Positions 1-9,583 are shown, counted from the stretch's first letter. The stretch: 59,209 bases of DNA from an uncultured Oscillospiraceae bacterium (GCA_900540595.1 UQGL01000014.1:1-59209); one strand, 5' to 3'. Notes: generated by a model not told the origin, from the letters alone. Numbers and translations are program-made.

Positions 1-1543
1 GCTTGTGGGTCAGCTCGGCCAGAGGGTTGTTCTGGTCCATGAACTGAGACAGCGGGCTGGAGCCGATGAACTCCTTGATAGCGGCCACGACCGGGCGGAT
101 GTTGACCAGGCTCTGCGGGGTGATCTTCTCGCCGTTCTCCTGATTCTGCAGGGTCATGCGCTCACGGATGACGCGCTCCATACGGGAGAAGCCGATGCGG
201 AACTGGTTCTGCAGCAGCTCACCAACGCTGCGGACACGGCGGTTGCCCAGATGGTCGATCTCATCGGTCACGCCGATGCCGTGGTCCAGACCCAGCAGGT
301 AGTTGACAGAAGCAAAGATGTCGTCAACGGTGACGGTGCGGCTGATCAGAACATCGTGGTTCTGGCGCAGCAGCTCCTTCTGCTCCTCCACATCGGAGGT
401 GGTGTCGAGGATCTTGCGGATCTCGGCGAAGTTGGCGCGCTCGTTGACGCCGGCCTCCTCCTCAACATTGAAGCTGAAGAAGTTCTGGGCATCGACACAG
501 CCGTTGGAGATGACGATGAAGGGATGAGGCTCCTCACCCTTGTGCTCGACCAGAATGACCACGCGGGTAACACCGGCGGCATCGATCTCCTCGGCCTTGG
601 CCATATTGATCTTCTCGCCCTTGGCGGCCAGCAGCTCGCCGGTCAGGGGGGCGATGATATCCTCAGCCGCCTTGTAGCCGGCGATGCGGCGGGTCAGGCT
701 GAGCTTATTGTTCATCTTGTAGCGGCCGAAGCGGGCCAGGTCGTAACGGCGCGGGTCAAAGAACAGGTTGTTCAGATGTGCGCGGGAGTTCTCGACCGTC
801 GGAGGCTCGCCGGGGCGCAGCTTGCGGTAGACCTCGAGCAGGCCTTCCTCGGTGTTGTGGGTGATATCCTTCTCGAGGGAGGCGTTGATCTTCGGCTCGG
901 AATCGCCGAAGAACTGCTTGATCTGGTCATCGGTGGACAGGCCCAGCGCACGCAGCAGCGTGGTGACGGGCAGCTTGCGGTTCTTATCGATGCGGACATA
1001 GTACACATCGGAGGAATCGGTCTCATACTCCAGCCATGCGCCGCGGTTGGGGTTCATGGTGGCGGTAAACAGATCCTTGCCGGTACGGTCCTTGCTGGAG
1101 CCGTAGAAAACGCCGGGAGAACGGACCAGCTGAGAGACGATCGCACGCTCTGCACCGTTGGAGATGAAGGTGCCGGCATCAGTCATGAGCGGGAAGTCGC
1201 CCATGAAGATCTCCTGCTCCTGCACTTCGCCGGTCTGCTTGTTCAGCAGGCGGGCCGTGACATACAGGGGTGCCGCATATGTGGCATCCCGCTCTTTGCA
1301 TTCCTTGATAGAATACTTGGGGTTCTTGTCCAGCCGGTAATCGACAAACTCCAGCACCAGATTGCCGGTGTAGTCCTCGATCGCGGCAATGTCGTGAAAG
1401 ACCTCGTGCAGGCCCTCCTCCAGGAACCAGTTGTAAGAGTTTTTCTGGATCTCGATCAGATTGGGCATGCCAATCACTTCGTTGATGCGGGAAAAGCTCA
1501 TGCGGGTCGTTCTGCCGTTTTGTACGGGCTTGACCTTAACCAT
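1..1543 (-). CDS. rpoB: RNA polymerase beta subunit, N-terminal part (runs off the window)
   Basis: Translation from the ATG at 1543 begins [20 protein letters not shown] and continues with hallmark beta-subunit stretches such as [30 protein letters not shown] and [16 protein letters not shown]. About 514 residues are present; a complete RpoB is roughly 1200, so the gene is cut by the left edge, just before the rifampicin region. A ribosome site (AGGAGTGG) precedes the ATG, and a strong promoter lies about 165 bases upstream. Beta is the catalytic partner of beta prime in the RNA polymerase core. The usual upstream neighbours rplJ and rplL are absent: the next gene is a divergent membrane protein, so rpoB starts its own transcription unit here. 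Confidence 0.97.
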   Translation of the reverse strand, partial: MVKVKPVQNGRTTRMSFSRINEVIGMPNLIEIQKNSYNWFLEEGLHEVFHDIAAIEDYTGNLVLEFVDYRLDKNPKYSIKECKERDATYAAPLYVTARLLNKQTGEVQEQEIFMGDFPLMTDAGTFISNGAERAIVSQLVRSPGVFYGSSKDRTGKDLFTATMNPNRGAWLEYETDSSDVYYVRIDKNRKLPVTTLLRALGLSTDDQIKQFFGDSEPKINASLEKDITHNTEEGLLEVYRKLRPGEPPTVENSRAHLNNLFFDPRRYDLARFGRYKMNNKLSLTRRIAGYKAAEDIIAPLTGELLAAKGEKINMAKAEEIDAAGVTRVVILVEHKGEEPHPFIVISNGCVDAQNFFSFNVEEEAGVNERANFAEIRKILDTTSDVEEQKELLRQNHDVLISRTVTVDDIFASVNYLLGLDHGIGVTDEIDHLGNRRVRSVGELLQNQFRIGFSRMERVIRERMTLQNQENGEKITPQSLVNIRPVVAAIKEFIGSSPLSQFMDQNNPLAELTHK

Positions 1544-1708
1544 AAAACGCGACCACTCCTATTCCATAGATTGACAAAGTTGGCGAAAGCCGCCCGAAAA
1601 AGCGTTGTGAAAGGTAGGCATATTCGTCATTTTCCACAAACTTTTCAATTTCACTGTTTTTGTGAAATCTCTTTAGGGCGCTCTATTCCATTTTTGTGAT
1701 ACTGTACC

Positions 1709-1737
1709 AGTATACAGGGAAAAAGGCTTGCTGTCAA
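1709..1737 (-). promoter_or_regulatory. Sigma-A promoter of rpoB
   Basis: On the minus strand, TTGACA (1732-1737) and TATACT (1709-1714) are separated by 17 bases. It leaves a leader of about 160 nt before rpoB, which contains a small hairpin (ATTTCAC/GTGAAAT arms, 1648-1668). The region 1544-1997 holds no other gene that I can see. Confidence 0.85.
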
Positions 1738-1955
1738 GGGTTTTTCAGCTTTTTTATGAAGTTTTTCGCTTCAATTGAACGCCCGGGTGGGTGTAACAAA
1801 ATTTCAGCATTTTGCTGATTTTGCATCCTCCACCCGCACTTGACAAATTCAGCAAAGCGGCTATGTGCCCCTGCTTTCAGCAGTTTTCACAAGGATGACC
1901 GGCAGTTTTTAGCGAGGTTTACCCTTGACAAGCTGGTGTTTTTTACGAGATAGTT

Positions 1956-1965
1956 ATAGTACTAT
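1956..1965 (+). promoter_or_regulatory. Palindrome upstream of the YczE-like gene, possible operator
   Basis: ATAGTACTAT is a perfect 10 bp palindrome, about 30 bases before the YczE-like gene and downstream of a TTGACA (1925-1930). The spacing from TTGACA to TATAGT is 24 bases, too long for a standard promoter, so this may be a repressor site overlapping a weak -10. Inference only. Confidence 0.35.
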
Positions 1966-1997
1966 TTCTCATTCTATAAAGATTGGATGTTTTGCAT

Positions 1998-2636
1998 ATG
2001 AGCATTTTGGATCAGAAAATCAGTGCACGGCGCATTCTGGGCATGGTTGCGGGTGTCGTCATCATCGGCATCGGCATTGCAGTTTTCAAGTTCTCCCATC
2101 TGGGCAATGACTCCATCAGTGCACTGAATCTGCGGTTGGCTGAGCTGGCCGGCCTGCCGTTCAGTATTGAGAATGTGCTTATGAACCTGTTTTTGTTTGT
2201 GCCGCAGCTGATTTGGGGGCGGCGGTACATTGGGCTGGGCACCATCATCAACAGCTTTTGCATTGGCTTCATTGTCACCTTCACGAGCAATGCGATGACG
2301 GCGGCCTTCGGCTCTGCCGACACCCTGCCCGTCCAGCTGTTCTGGGTGGCTGTCGGCGTGTTGGTCGTTGCCTTCGGGTGTTCGCTGTACCAGACAGCGG
2401 ATTTGGGCGTTGCGCCCTATGACGCGCTTTCGCTGATGATGTCCGACCGGCTGCCGCTCCCCTACTTCGGCTGCCGCGTGTTTACCGATGCGCTGTGTGC
2501 CCTGCTGGCCTACCTGCTGGGCGGGCTGATCGGATTGGGCACGCTGATTTGTGCGTTCGGGCTCGGACCGTTCGTGCAGTTTTTCACAAAGCATTTTTCG
2601 GAGAAGGTTTTGCGGTACAGCCCAGCGAAAAAGTAA
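1998..2636 (+). CDS. YczE/YyaS/YitT-type integral membrane protein
   Basis: A 212-residue hydrophobic protein with about five predicted membrane segments. The N-terminal pattern (first helix near IIGIGIAVFKFSHLGNDSI, then LIWGRRYIGLGTIIN and VAFGCSLYQTADLGVAPYDAL) matches the YczE/YyaS family, whose biochemical role is unknown; B. subtilis yczE has been linked to surfactin/bacillaene production. I prefer the ATG at 1998; a TTG five codons earlier (1983) is possible. No strong ribosome site is visible for either. It is divergent from rpoB and ends before a bidirectional terminator shared with the convergent transporter gene. Confidence 0.75.
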   Translation: MSILDQKISARRILGMVAGVVIIGIGIAVFKFSHLGNDSISALNLRLAELAGLPFSIENVLMNLFLFVPQLIWGRRYIGLGTIINSFCIGFIVTFTSNAMTAAFGSADTLPVQLFWVAVGVLVVAFGCSLYQTADLGVAPYDALSLMMSDRLPLPYFGCRVFTDALCALLAYLLGGLIGLGTLICAFGLGPFVQFFTKHFSEKVLRYSPAKK

Positions 2637-2690
2637 GCGGCTGCGGAAACGCTCTCTGGGCATCGAGGACGCCGACCCCTACAACGAGAA

Positions 2691-2721
2691 AAGCCTTCCC
2701 CTGTGGGGGAAGGCTTTTTTA
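2691..2721. terminator. Bidirectional terminator (short form of the AAGCCTTCCCC repeat)
   Basis: AAGCCTTCCCC and GGGGAAGGCTT form an 11 bp stem with a TGTG loop, with A-run before and T-run after, so it can stop both the YczE-like gene (+) and the transporter (-). The stem sequence is the same as the end hairpins of the long repeats found elsewhere in this window. Confidence 0.85.
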
Positions 2722-2724
2722 TTT

Positions 2725-4107
2725 TCACATCTTGATAATCCCAAACGCGTTGGCAACCGAGCTTGCCAGAATGACGGCGGCGAAGATCGGGCAGAGCCAG
2801 CGGATCATGAAACGAAACACCTTTTTGCGGCGGAAGGGCTGGCCGTCCAGCTCAACCTCCTCCTCGATGCGCTCCACACCGATCACGCGGGAGACCAGCA
2901 GGCAGGTGGCAATGGCCGCGATCGGCATCATGACCGAGTTGGTCAGGAAGTCGAAGAAGTCGAGGAACTGCATGCCGATGACCGTCACACCGGCCAGCGG
3001 GCCGTAGCCGAGGCTGGACAGCGTACCGAGTGCGACCATGATCACGCCGACCAGCACCGTGGAGCGCTTACGGCTCCAGCCCAGCTCATCCTCAAAGGTC
3101 GAGACGGCGCTCTCAGTCAGGGCAATCGAGCTGGTAACCGCCGCAAACAACACCAGCAGGAAGAACAGCACGCCGACCACCGTGCCCAACCCCATGCTGG
3201 CAAACACCTTGGGGATCGTGATGAACATCAGGGCCGGGCCGGCCTGCAGCGTATCCGGGTCCCCGCCCGAGAAGGCAAACACCGCGGGAATGATCATCAG
3301 ACCTGCCATGATGGCGATGGCCGTGTCAAAGATCTCGACATTCTGGGTGGATTCCTCGATGGCGACATCCTTTTTCATATAGGAGCCAAAGGTCACAAGG
3401 ATGCCCATGGCGATCGAGAGTGAGTAGAACATCTGGCCCATTGCCGCAACGACCGTCATCCATGAGAAGTTGGCCGGGTTGGGCACCAGAAAGTACTTCA
3501 CACCGGCGAGCGCGCCGGGCCGCGTTACCGAGTAGGCCGCGATCACGACCGACAGCACGACCAGCACCGGCATCATAAGCCTGGAAACGCGCTCCACGCC
3601 GTTGCGCACGCCCGCAAAGATGATGCCCAGCGTGAAGATCGCAAAGAGCAAAAAGCAGAGTTCTGCGGAGGCACCGTCCGCAATAAAGGCGCTGAAGTAG
3701 CCATCCGCAGCCACCCCCTGCGCATTGCCGCGCAGGTACTCAAACAGATATTTGATGACCCAGCCGCCGATGACCGAGTAGTACGGCACGATCAGCACCG
3801 GAATGATGGCGTTGATCCAGCCGCCAAAGCCGAGAAAGCCGTTTTTGCGGCCCTTGCCCGCAAACGAGGCATAGGCACCGACCGGGCTTTTGCCGGTCAT
3901 GCGGCCGAGCGCCGTCTCGGCCATGATCATGCTGTAGCCAAAGGTCAGCGCCAGCACGATGTAGATCAGCAGGAAGATGCCGCCGCCGTATTTGGCTGCC
4001 AGATACGGAAAGCGCCAGATGTTGCCCAAGCCCACCGACGCACCGGCCGCCGACAGCACAAAGCCGATCTTGCCGGAAAATGAGCTTCTGTTTTGTTTTT
4101 GTTCCAT
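2725..4107 (-). CDS. Sodium-dependent transporter, neurotransmitter:sodium symporter (NSS/SNF) family
   Basis: A 460-residue polytopic protein. The N-terminus (GFVLSAAGASVGLGNIWRFPYL) is the conserved TM1 of LeuT-type symporters, with the Na+/substrate-binding Asn and the GNIWRFPY motif; about 11-12 helices follow. Bacterial members move amino acids, e.g. Trp, Leu or Tyr, into the cell with sodium. The substrate cannot be read from sequence. Start ATG at 4107 with ribosome site GGAGGAAATAGGAG. It is a single-gene unit with its own promoter and a terminator shared with the convergent gene downstream. Confidence 0.92.
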   Translation of the reverse strand: MEQKQNRSSFSGKIGFVLSAAGASVGLGNIWRFPYLAAKYGGGIFLLIYIVLALTFGYSMIMAETALGRMTGKSPVGAYASFAGKGRKNGFLGFGGWINAIIPVLIVPYYSVIGGWVIKYLFEYLRGNAQGVAADGYFSAFIADGASAELCFLLFAIFTLGIIFAGVRNGVERVSRLMMPVLVVLSVVIAAYSVTRPGALAGVKYFLVPNPANFSWMTVVAAMGQMFYSLSIAMGILVTFGSYMKKDVAIEESTQNVEIFDTAIAIMAGLMIIPAVFAFSGGDPDTLQAGPALMFITIPKVFASMGLGTVVGVLFFLLVLFAAVTSSIALTESAVSTFEDELGWSRKRSTVLVGVIMVALGTLSSLGYGPLAGVTVIGMQFLDFFDFLTNSVMMPIAAIATCLLVSRVIGVERIEEEVELDGQPFRRKKVFRFMIRWLCPIFAAVILASSVANAFGIIKM

Positions 4108-4151
4108 GATTCTCCTATTTCCTCCGTGTTTTTATATTTCGCACAAGGGCA

Positions 4152-4180
4152 AGTGTAGCACAGTCACGGAACATTTACAA
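4152..4180 (-). promoter_or_regulatory. Promoter of the NSS transporter gene
   Basis: On the minus strand, TTGTAA (4175-4180), a 17-base spacer, and TACACT (4152-4157), about 45 bases before the start codon. Confidence 0.65.
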
Positions 4181-4238
4181 TCAAGCATATTTCAAGGAAG
4201 TGTTGACAAGAGTGCAACGCTTCGCAAAATCTGCATAC

Positions 4239-4280
4239 AAAAGTCCCATGCCCAACGCCTTGGCGGCGCGGGCATGGGAC
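4239..4280 (-). terminator. Rho-independent terminator after rpoD
   Basis: GTCCCATGCCC (minus orientation) pairs with GGGCATGGGAC (11 bp stem, 4243-4253 with 4270-4280), followed by TTTT on the minus strand. It closes the dgt-dnaG-rpoD transcript. Confidence 0.88.
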
Positions 4281-4304
4281 CTACCGGTTTACTTTATGTA
4301 CCCA

Positions 4305-5402
4305 TCAATCCAGGAAATCGCGCAGCTTTTTGCTGCGGCTGGGGTGGCGGAGCTTGCGCAGGGCCTTGGCTTCGATCTGGCGGATGCGCTCACGGGTGAC
4401 ATTGAACTCCTTGCCGACCTCCTCCAGCGTGCGGGGGCGGCCGTCCTCAAGGCCGAAGCGCAGGCGCAGAACCTTCTCCTCACGCGGGGTCAGCGTCTTG
4501 AGCACATCGGCCAGCTGCTCCTTCAGCAGGGTCTGGCTGGCGGCCTCGGCAGGTACGGGGGCGTCATCATCGGGGATGAAGTCGCCCAGATGGCTGTCCT
4601 CCTCCTCGCCGATGGGCGTCTCGAGGCTGACAGGCTCCTGCGCCACACGCATGATCTCACGGACCTTGTCCACCGGCATTTCCAGACGCTCAGCGATCTC
4701 CTCGGCGCTGGGGTCGTGCCCATACTCATGCAGCAGCTGGCTGGAGACCTTCTTGACCTTGTTGATGGTCTCGACCATATGAACGGGGATGCGGATGGTG
4801 CGGGCCTGATCGGCGATGGCACGGGTGATTGCCTGACGGATCCACCATGTCGCATAGGTGGAGAACTTGAAGCCCTTGGTGTGGTCGAACTTCTCAACAG
4901 CCTTGATCAGGCCCAGATTGCCCTCCTGAATCAGGTCCAGAAACTGCATGCCGCGGCCGACATAGCGCTTGGCGATGGAAACGACCAGACGCAGGTTTGC
5001 TTCGCTCAGGCGCTGCTTGGCCTTCTCGCCATCGGGGCCGCCCGCCTGAATCTTGAGAGCCAGCTCAGTCTCCTCATCGGGGGTGAGCAGCGGCACACGG
5101 CCGATTTCCTTCAGATAGACCTTGACGGGGTCGTCGATCGTGATGCCGTCGGCGGTCAGGCCGTCCTCATAATCATCGGCGCCGTCATCGGCACCGGAGA
5201 CCGTATCATCGACCTCCACGGGGGTGTCGTCCACAATCTCGATGCCGTTGCTCTCAAGCTCCTCATAGAGCTTTTCCATTGCCTCAACATCCAGAACGTT
5301 GCCGTTTTCCTCCATTGCATCGCTAATCTCACTGCTGGTCAGCTTGCCGATGCGGCGGCCGGCGTCAATCAGCGTGCGGATCGAGTCTTTCTTCTCTGCC
5401 AT
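4305..5402 (-). CDS. rpoD: RNA polymerase primary sigma factor SigA/RpoD
   Basis: 365 residues, the usual length for a Firmicutes SigA. An acidic N-terminal region (about 1-88) is followed by region 1.2 ([17 protein letters not shown], about 91-107), region 2 with [25 protein letters not shown] and the -10-recognising [14 protein letters not shown] (about 137-200), region 3 (about 206-285), and region 4 with the -35-recognising helix-turn-helix [20 protein letters not shown] (about 325-345). It directs core polymerase to housekeeping promoters such as the many TTGACA-17-TATAAT sites in this window. Ribosome site AAGGAGAA before the ATG. It is the last gene of dgt-dnaG-rpoD, 54 bases after dnaG. 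Confidence 0.97.
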   Translation of the reverse strand: MAEKKDSIRTLIDAGRRIGKLTSSEISDAMEENGNVLDVEAMEKLYEELESNGIEIVDDTPVEVDDTVSGADDGADDYEDGLTADGITIDDPVKVYLKEIGRVPLLTPDEETELALKIQAGGPDGEKAKQRLSEANLRLVVSIAKRYVGRGMQFLDLIQEGNLGLIKAVEKFDHTKGFKFSTYATWWIRQAITRAIADQARTIRIPVHMVETINKVKKVSSQLLHEYGHDPSAEEIAERLEMPVDKVREIMRVAQEPVSLETPIGEEEDSHLGDFIPDDDAPVPAEAASQTLLKEQLADVLKTLTPREEKVLRLRFGLEDGRPRTLEEVGKEFNVTRERIRQIEAKALRKLRHPSRSKKLRDFLD

Positions 5403-5456
5403 AAGTAGGTTCTCCTTTTGGTTTTATATTGTTGCAACAAATCTGTCGGAATGTCG

Positions 5457-7241
5457 TTATTCTTCTGGTTCTTCAGCCTTGGCACCCTTCTTTTTGCCCA
5501 TGTTGGCAAAAAAGTCGGAGAACTGGCTGTCGTCCATCTGGCGGACCTTCTCGTCCAGCGGTCTGGCGCTTTCCAGCCGGTCAAGGTACATGTCGATGTC
5601 CTGATGCTGCAAAGGCGCATCGTGGTTCTGCGCCATTGCAAGCGCGATCTGCTGGAACGCCTTGTCGTCCAGCAGCTGCTGCAGCGTTGTCAGGTTCAGC
5701 GGCTGGCCGCTGTCAGCACACTGAAAGATCGCCTGCAGAACGCTCTGCAGCTCCGGCACCAGCACAGTCGCCATATCAAGGCGGCGGCGCACATAGGGAA
5801 TCTCGTCCGGGTTCTGCATCAGGGCCGCCGCCAGCTGGCGGGCCGCTGCCGCTGCGCCCAGCGCAGACTCCCCGCTGCTGGTGTAGGGCACCCGGATGTC
5901 GGCGGCGATCCCCTGCTTGGACAGCTCCTGCTGCTGTCTGCGGCGGTCGCGGCGCGCCGCCGTCTGGACTGCGCCCTGCATCTGGGATACGATGGCCTGC
6001 TTGGACACGCCGGTCTCATCCGCCAGCCGCCCGGCGTAGACATCCCGCGCCGTGGGGCTGACGCCCCGCTCGGTCAGGATACCGATGGCCTCGCGGATAT
6101 AGCTGAGCCGGCCGTCATCGCTGCGCAGGTCGTACTTGGCCTTCGCTTTTTTCAGCTGGAACTCCGTCGGGTTAGCCGTGCCGTTTAAAAGCATCTCAAA
6201 CCGCTCGCGGCCGTACTTTTTGATAAATTCGTCCGGGTCCTTGGCACCCTGATAACTCAGCACGCTGACCTTCATCGGCGTGTTGGCCATGATGCCCAGA
6301 CTGCGCTCGGTAGCCTTTTGGCCGGCCTCGTCCGAGTCGTAGCTGAGAACGACCTCGTCCGCGTACTCGCTCAGCAGCTTGGCCTGCTCAGCGGTCAGCG
6401 CCGTGCCGCAGGCACAGACCGCCGTGTCAAAGCCGGCCTCGTGCATTGCGATGACATCCATGTAGCCCTCGCAGAGGATGTAGCGCTTGCTCTTGGACTT
6501 TTTGGCGATGTTGAGCGCAAAAAGTGTGTGGGACTTGTGGTAGACCATCGTTTCGGGGCTGTTGATGTACTTGGGCTTGGAATCATCCAGCACACGGCCG
6601 CCGAACGCAATGATCGCGCCGCGCACATCAATGATCGGCACCATGACGCGGTGGCGGAAGATCGTGTACAGGTTGCCGCGCTCACTGCGGCGTATCAGGC
6701 CGGAATGCTCCAGCTCATCGTCCTGAAAGCCGCGGCGCTTGAGGTAGTTGACAAGGCCGAAGCCCTCATTCGGCGCATAGCCCAGCCCGAACCGGCGTAT
6801 GGCCGCATCGGACAGGCCGCGCTTTTCCTTCCAGTATTTCCGGGCCAGCGCAGCCTCCGGCGTCTGAGCGTTCAGATTCTCATAAAAATAGCGGGCGGCA
6901 CAGCGGTTGATCTCCAAAAGGCGCTGGCGCGCGCGGGATTCACGGTCATCCTCCTCGGGCAGGGGCATTCCGGCGCGGGCCGCCAGCTGCTTGACGCTCT
7001 CGACATACCCAAGGTTATTGTATTTGCGCACAAAGTTGATGACATCCCCCGCTGCGCCGCAGCCAAAGCAGTAAAAGCTCTGGGTGTCCGGATAAACAAC
7101 GAAGGACGGCGTTTTTTCATTGTGGAAGGGGCACAGCCCGCTCAGGGTGCGCCCGCGTCGGCGCAGCTGCACATACTGGCCGATGACCTCTTCAATATCG
7201 TTGCGGCGAACGACCTCCTGTATGTATTCCTGAGGGATCAT
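5457..7241 (-). CDS. dnaG: DNA primase
   Basis: 594 residues from the ATG at 7241, chosen because AAGGAGGTG sits about 10 bases upstream and MIPQEYIQEVVRRNDIEEVI is the conserved N-terminus; an upstream in-frame ATG at 7343 would overlap dgt. A CHC2 zinc finger (Cys37, His40, Cys58, Cys61 in CPFH...CFGC) is followed by the catalytic core and a TOPRIM domain (ILCEGYMDVIAMHEAG, then SYDSDEAG), and a C-terminal helicase-interaction region. It makes RNA primers for lagging-strand DNA synthesis. It lies between dgt and rpoD, the common Firmicutes macromolecular-synthesis arrangement. Confidence 0.96.
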   Translation of the reverse strand: MIPQEYIQEVVRRNDIEEVIGQYVQLRRRGRTLSGLCPFHNEKTPSFVVYPDTQSFYCFGCGAAGDVINFVRKYNNLGYVESVKQLAARAGMPLPEEDDRESRARQRLLEINRCAARYFYENLNAQTPEAALARKYWKEKRGLSDAAIRRFGLGYAPNEGFGLVNYLKRRGFQDDELEHSGLIRRSERGNLYTIFRHRVMVPIIDVRGAIIAFGGRVLDDSKPKYINSPETMVYHKSHTLFALNIAKKSKSKRYILCEGYMDVIAMHEAGFDTAVCACGTALTAEQAKLLSEYADEVVLSYDSDEAGQKATERSLGIMANTPMKVSVLSYQGAKDPDEFIKKYGRERFEMLLNGTANPTEFQLKKAKAKYDLRSDDGRLSYIREAIGILTERGVSPTARDVYAGRLADETGVSKQAIVSQMQGAVQTAARRDRRRQQQELSKQGIAADIRVPYTSSGESALGAAAAARQLAAALMQNPDEIPYVRRRLDMATVLVPELQSVLQAIFQCADSGQPLNLTTLQQLLDDKAFQQIALAMAQNHDAPLQHQDIDMYLDRLESARPLDEKVRQMDDSQFSDFFANMGKKKGAKAEEPEE

Positions 7242-7281
7242 GGGTTGACTGCACCTCCTTGTCAGATTGTAGGGGCAGCGG

Positions 7282-8283
7282 TTACAAAACGTGCCACTTT
7301 TGCGGTATAAACAATTCCTCAAACAGGCGGGTGGCAAACTCATCGCTCATGCCGCTGATATAGTCGGTCACGGCGCGGTCCACCCCCTCGTTGTAGGCGA
7401 TCTGCATGTAAAAATTCGGCATCAGGGCGGGCTCGCTGCTCAGGCGGTCATACAGCTCACTGATGAGCTTGTCCACCTTTTTTTCCTCGCGCTTAGCCTC
7501 CCGGTCTACATAGACCGTGGCATACATAAAGTCCTTCAGCACCGCATAGGCGGCATCGACCTCAGGCGAAAAGCAGATCTGGCCGCCACTGCTGTGGGCC
7601 ACCAGATCGGTGATCATCGTGGTAATGCGCTCAGACTTTGTATGGCCCAGCACGGCCGTTGCCTCGGGCGGCAGGCGGCGCGGGTCAAGCACCCCCGCCG
7701 TGATTGCATCCTCAATATCGTGGTTCAAAAATGCGATGTGATCCGCACGGCGCACAACACAGCCCTCCGGTGTGCGGGCCCAGGCGCCAGTCGTGTGGGT
7801 CACAATGCCGTTGCGCACCTCCCAGGTCAGGTTCAGGCCCTGACCGTCCCGCTCGAGAAAATCCACAACGCGCAGGCTCTGCCGGTAATGGGTAAAGCCC
7901 CCCGGGCAAAGTCGGTTAAGGGCGCGCTCACCCGCATGGCCAAAGGGCGTGTGGCCCAGATCATGCCCAAGGGCGATGGCCTCGGTCAGGTCCTCATTCA
8001 GCCGCAGCGCGCGGGAGACCGTGCGCGCGATCTGGGACACCTCAAGCGTGTGGGTCAGCCGGGTGCGGTAGTGGTCCCCCTCCGGCGAGAGAAATACCTG
8101 TGTTTTCTGCTTCAGCCGGCGGAAGGCCTTGCTGTGGAGAATACGATCCCGGTCGCGCTGGAAGCAGGGCCGGATCGGGTCCTCCGTCAGCGGCAGGCGG
8201 CGGCCCAGACTGTTCGCGCTCAAGGTCGCGCAGCTGCTCAGGGTCTGCCGTTCAATAGCCTCGGTCTCTTCACGGATCGTCAT
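7282..8283 (-). CDS. dgt: dGTP triphosphohydrolase-like HD protein
   Basis: 333 residues with a clear HD metal site: RLTHTLEV (His78), GHDLGHTPFGH (His107, Asp108, His111). Family members hydrolyse dNTPs, classically dGTP to deoxyguanosine and triphosphate; this shorter Firmicutes type is usually annotated deoxyguanosinetriphosphate triphosphohydrolase-like, and the preferred substrate is uncertain. Start ATG at 8283 with ribosome site GGAAAAGGGGG. First gene of the cluster with dnaG (40 bases downstream) and rpoD, which ties nucleotide pool control to replication and transcription genes. Confidence 0.92.
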   Translation of the reverse strand: MTIREETEAIERQTLSSCATLSANSLGRRLPLTEDPIRPCFQRDRDRILHSKAFRRLKQKTQVFLSPEGDHYRTRLTHTLEVSQIARTVSRALRLNEDLTEAIALGHDLGHTPFGHAGERALNRLCPGGFTHYRQSLRVVDFLERDGQGLNLTWEVRNGIVTHTTGAWARTPEGCVVRRADHIAFLNHDIEDAITAGVLDPRRLPPEATAVLGHTKSERITTMITDLVAHSSGGQICFSPEVDAAYAVLKDFMYATVYVDREAKREEKKVDKLISELYDRLSSEPALMPNFYMQIAYNEGVDRAVTDYISGMSDEFATRLFEELFIPQKWHVL

Positions 8284-8382
8284 AGTGCGCCCCCTTTTCC
8301 TGATCCTCTATCTATAAATACGACAAAAGTATGGGAAACACTCTTTTTTTGTGGGGATTTTTTTGAAATATTTTCACGGTTG

Positions 8383-8417
8383 CAGGGGGGCGGCGTCCCC
8401 AACGCCCCGCGGGCCGA
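8383..8417. repeat. GGGCGGCGTCC palindromic unit
   Basis: GGGGCGGCGTCCCCAACGCC is an inverted repeat followed by CCGCGGG. Nearly the same unit occurs at 23740, with the loop word CTCGA. It lies between yigZ and dgt, in the 150-base gap 8284-8433. Confidence 0.6.
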
Positions 8418-8433
8418 TGCAAGCTGCCGCAAT

Positions 8434-9051
8434 TCAAAACGGGGCGTACTGCGGTTTGGAAATCTCCACCTCAGCCCCGCCGCGCGTCAGCTCGTTCAGT
8501 GCGGTGCAGAGCGCACCCTCCTGCCCTGCGGGCATACGCCAGCAAAGGGTCACGGCATCGTCAAAGGCCGGCTCGTCCAGTCTTGTTTCCGCCGCTGCAA
8601 TGATGCGCTGGGCCTGTTCAAACTGGGCATAACTTACACGGACGCTGCAGTCCACCACAAGGCGCATGCTGACAAGCTCGGCCTGCTGCAGCGCACCGGA
8701 GGCCGCCGCCGTATACGCCCGCACCAGCCCGCCGGTGCCCAGCAGAATGCCGCCGAAATACCGCGTCACTACAACGATCACATCGGCCACACCTGCGTGG
8801 CCGATTGTCTCCAGCACCGGGGTCCCGGCGGTTTTGGCGGGCTCGCCGTCATCAGAATACCGCGCGCGGCCGTTCTGCAGCACATAGGCATAGACATTGT
8901 GGCGCGCCGTGCGGTTGGCGGCGCGCACCGCGTTCAGCACGGCGAGGGCCTTTTCCTCGGTATCGGCAAAGGCGGCCGTGGCGATAAAGCGGCTGCGCTT
9001 TTCCTCATATTCAAATGTGGAAGTGCCGCGTATGGTTTTATAGTCGGCCAT
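8434..9051 (-). CDS. yigZ: YigZ/IMPACT family protein (UPF0029)
   Basis: 205 residues. The IMPACT signature is clear: RSRFIATAAFADTEEKA, ARHNVYAYVL, YSDDGEPAKTAGTPVL and TRYFGGILLGTGGLVRAY. The family has a ribosomal-protein-S5-like fold and is linked to translation control in eukaryotes (GCN1 binding); its bacterial role is not settled. Ribosome site GAGGTT before the ATG at 9051. It starts just 66 bases after rpmE, with the rpmE terminator filling the gap, so expression likely depends on read-through of that terminator. Confidence 0.9.
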   Translation of the reverse strand: MADYKTIRGTSTFEYEEKRSRFIATAAFADTEEKALAVLNAVRAANRTARHNVYAYVLQNGRARYSDDGEPAKTAGTPVLETIGHAGVADVIVVVTRYFGGILLGTGGLVRAYTAAASGALQQAELVSMRLVVDCSVRVSYAQFEQAQRIIAAAETRLDEPAFDDAVTLCWRMPAGQEGALCTALNELTRGGAEVEISKPQYAPF

Positions 9052-9073
9052 GGGGCAAACCTCACTCTATAGC

Positions 9074-9106
9074 AAAAATACCCCGGATGAAAGAACATCC
9101 GGGGTA
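9074..9106 (-). terminator. Terminator after rpmE
   Basis: TACCCCGGATG/CATCCGGGGTA (11 bp arms, 9079-9089 and 9096-9106) followed by a T-run on the minus strand (complement of 9074-9078). Confidence 0.9.
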
Positions 9107-9117
9107 CAAAAACGGAA

Positions 9118-9324
9118 TTACTTGCCAGACTTGGCGAAACGGCGCTTGAAACGCTCGACGCGGCCACCGGTATCGACCAGCTTCTGCTTGCCGGTGTAGA
9201 ACGGATGGCACTTGCTGCAAACTTCGACGTGGATCTCCGGCTTAGTGTCACGGGTGTGGATCACATTGCCGCAGGCACAAGTGATGGTGCAGTCCACATA
9301 GTTCGGATGGATGCCCTGCTTCAT
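9118..9324 (-). CDS. rpmE: Ribosomal protein bL31
   Basis: 68 residues from the ATG at 9324 (AGAGGTG upstream; MKQGIHPNY is the universal L31 start). It keeps the zinc-binding cysteines (CACGN and [11 protein letters not shown]), so it is the C+ zinc form. It is a large-subunit protein at the subunit bridge. Monocistronic, with its own consensus promoter and terminator, and a 5' leader of about 130 nt that is long enough to host an autoregulatory structure, though I cannot assign one. Confidence 0.97.
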   Translation of the reverse strand: MKQGIHPNYVDCTITCACGNVIHTRDTKPEIHVEVCSKCHPFYTGKQKLVDTGGRVERFKRRFAKSGK

Positions 9325-9461
9325 GGTTAAATTCACCTCTTTCTCGATCATGATAAAAGGAGCCATACTTGATATATGTGCTCATCACAATCTCCGAATT
9401 GCGGCTACCAGCGTTCGCCATCCTGTGCGGACGGAGCAGCCATCTGAACGATTGCTGAAAT

Positions 9462-9490
9462 ATTTTAGCACAAGTCGCGTCTGTTGTCAA
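9462..9490 (-). promoter_or_regulatory. Promoter of rpmE
   Basis: TTGACA (9485-9490), 17 bases, TAAAAT (9462-9467) on the minus strand. A near-consensus sigma-A promoter. Confidence 0.9.
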
Positions 9491-9512
9491 GCACTTTTTT
9501 CAGTTGACACCA

Positions 9513-9583
9513 TAGGGCGGATTCCATATCCGCCCGTCAGACGGCAGACACCTTGCGGGCGCATATGGAATGCGCCCCTACGG
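9513..9583. repeat. GTAGGGGCG-type double palindrome, copy downstream of parC
   Basis: Two short palindromes (GGGCGGATTCCATATCCGCCC and a GCGGGCGCAT...ATGCGCCCC unit) joined by a linker with GTCAGACGGCAG. It is almost identical to 11974-12048, which lies downstream of parE. Confidence 0.85.

Noticed and set aside
9325..9455. Named ribosomal-protein leader RNA in front of rpmE or rpsO
   Set aside because: The leaders are long enough, but I could not fold a structure matching a known L31 or S15 leader by eye; a covariance-model search would be needed.
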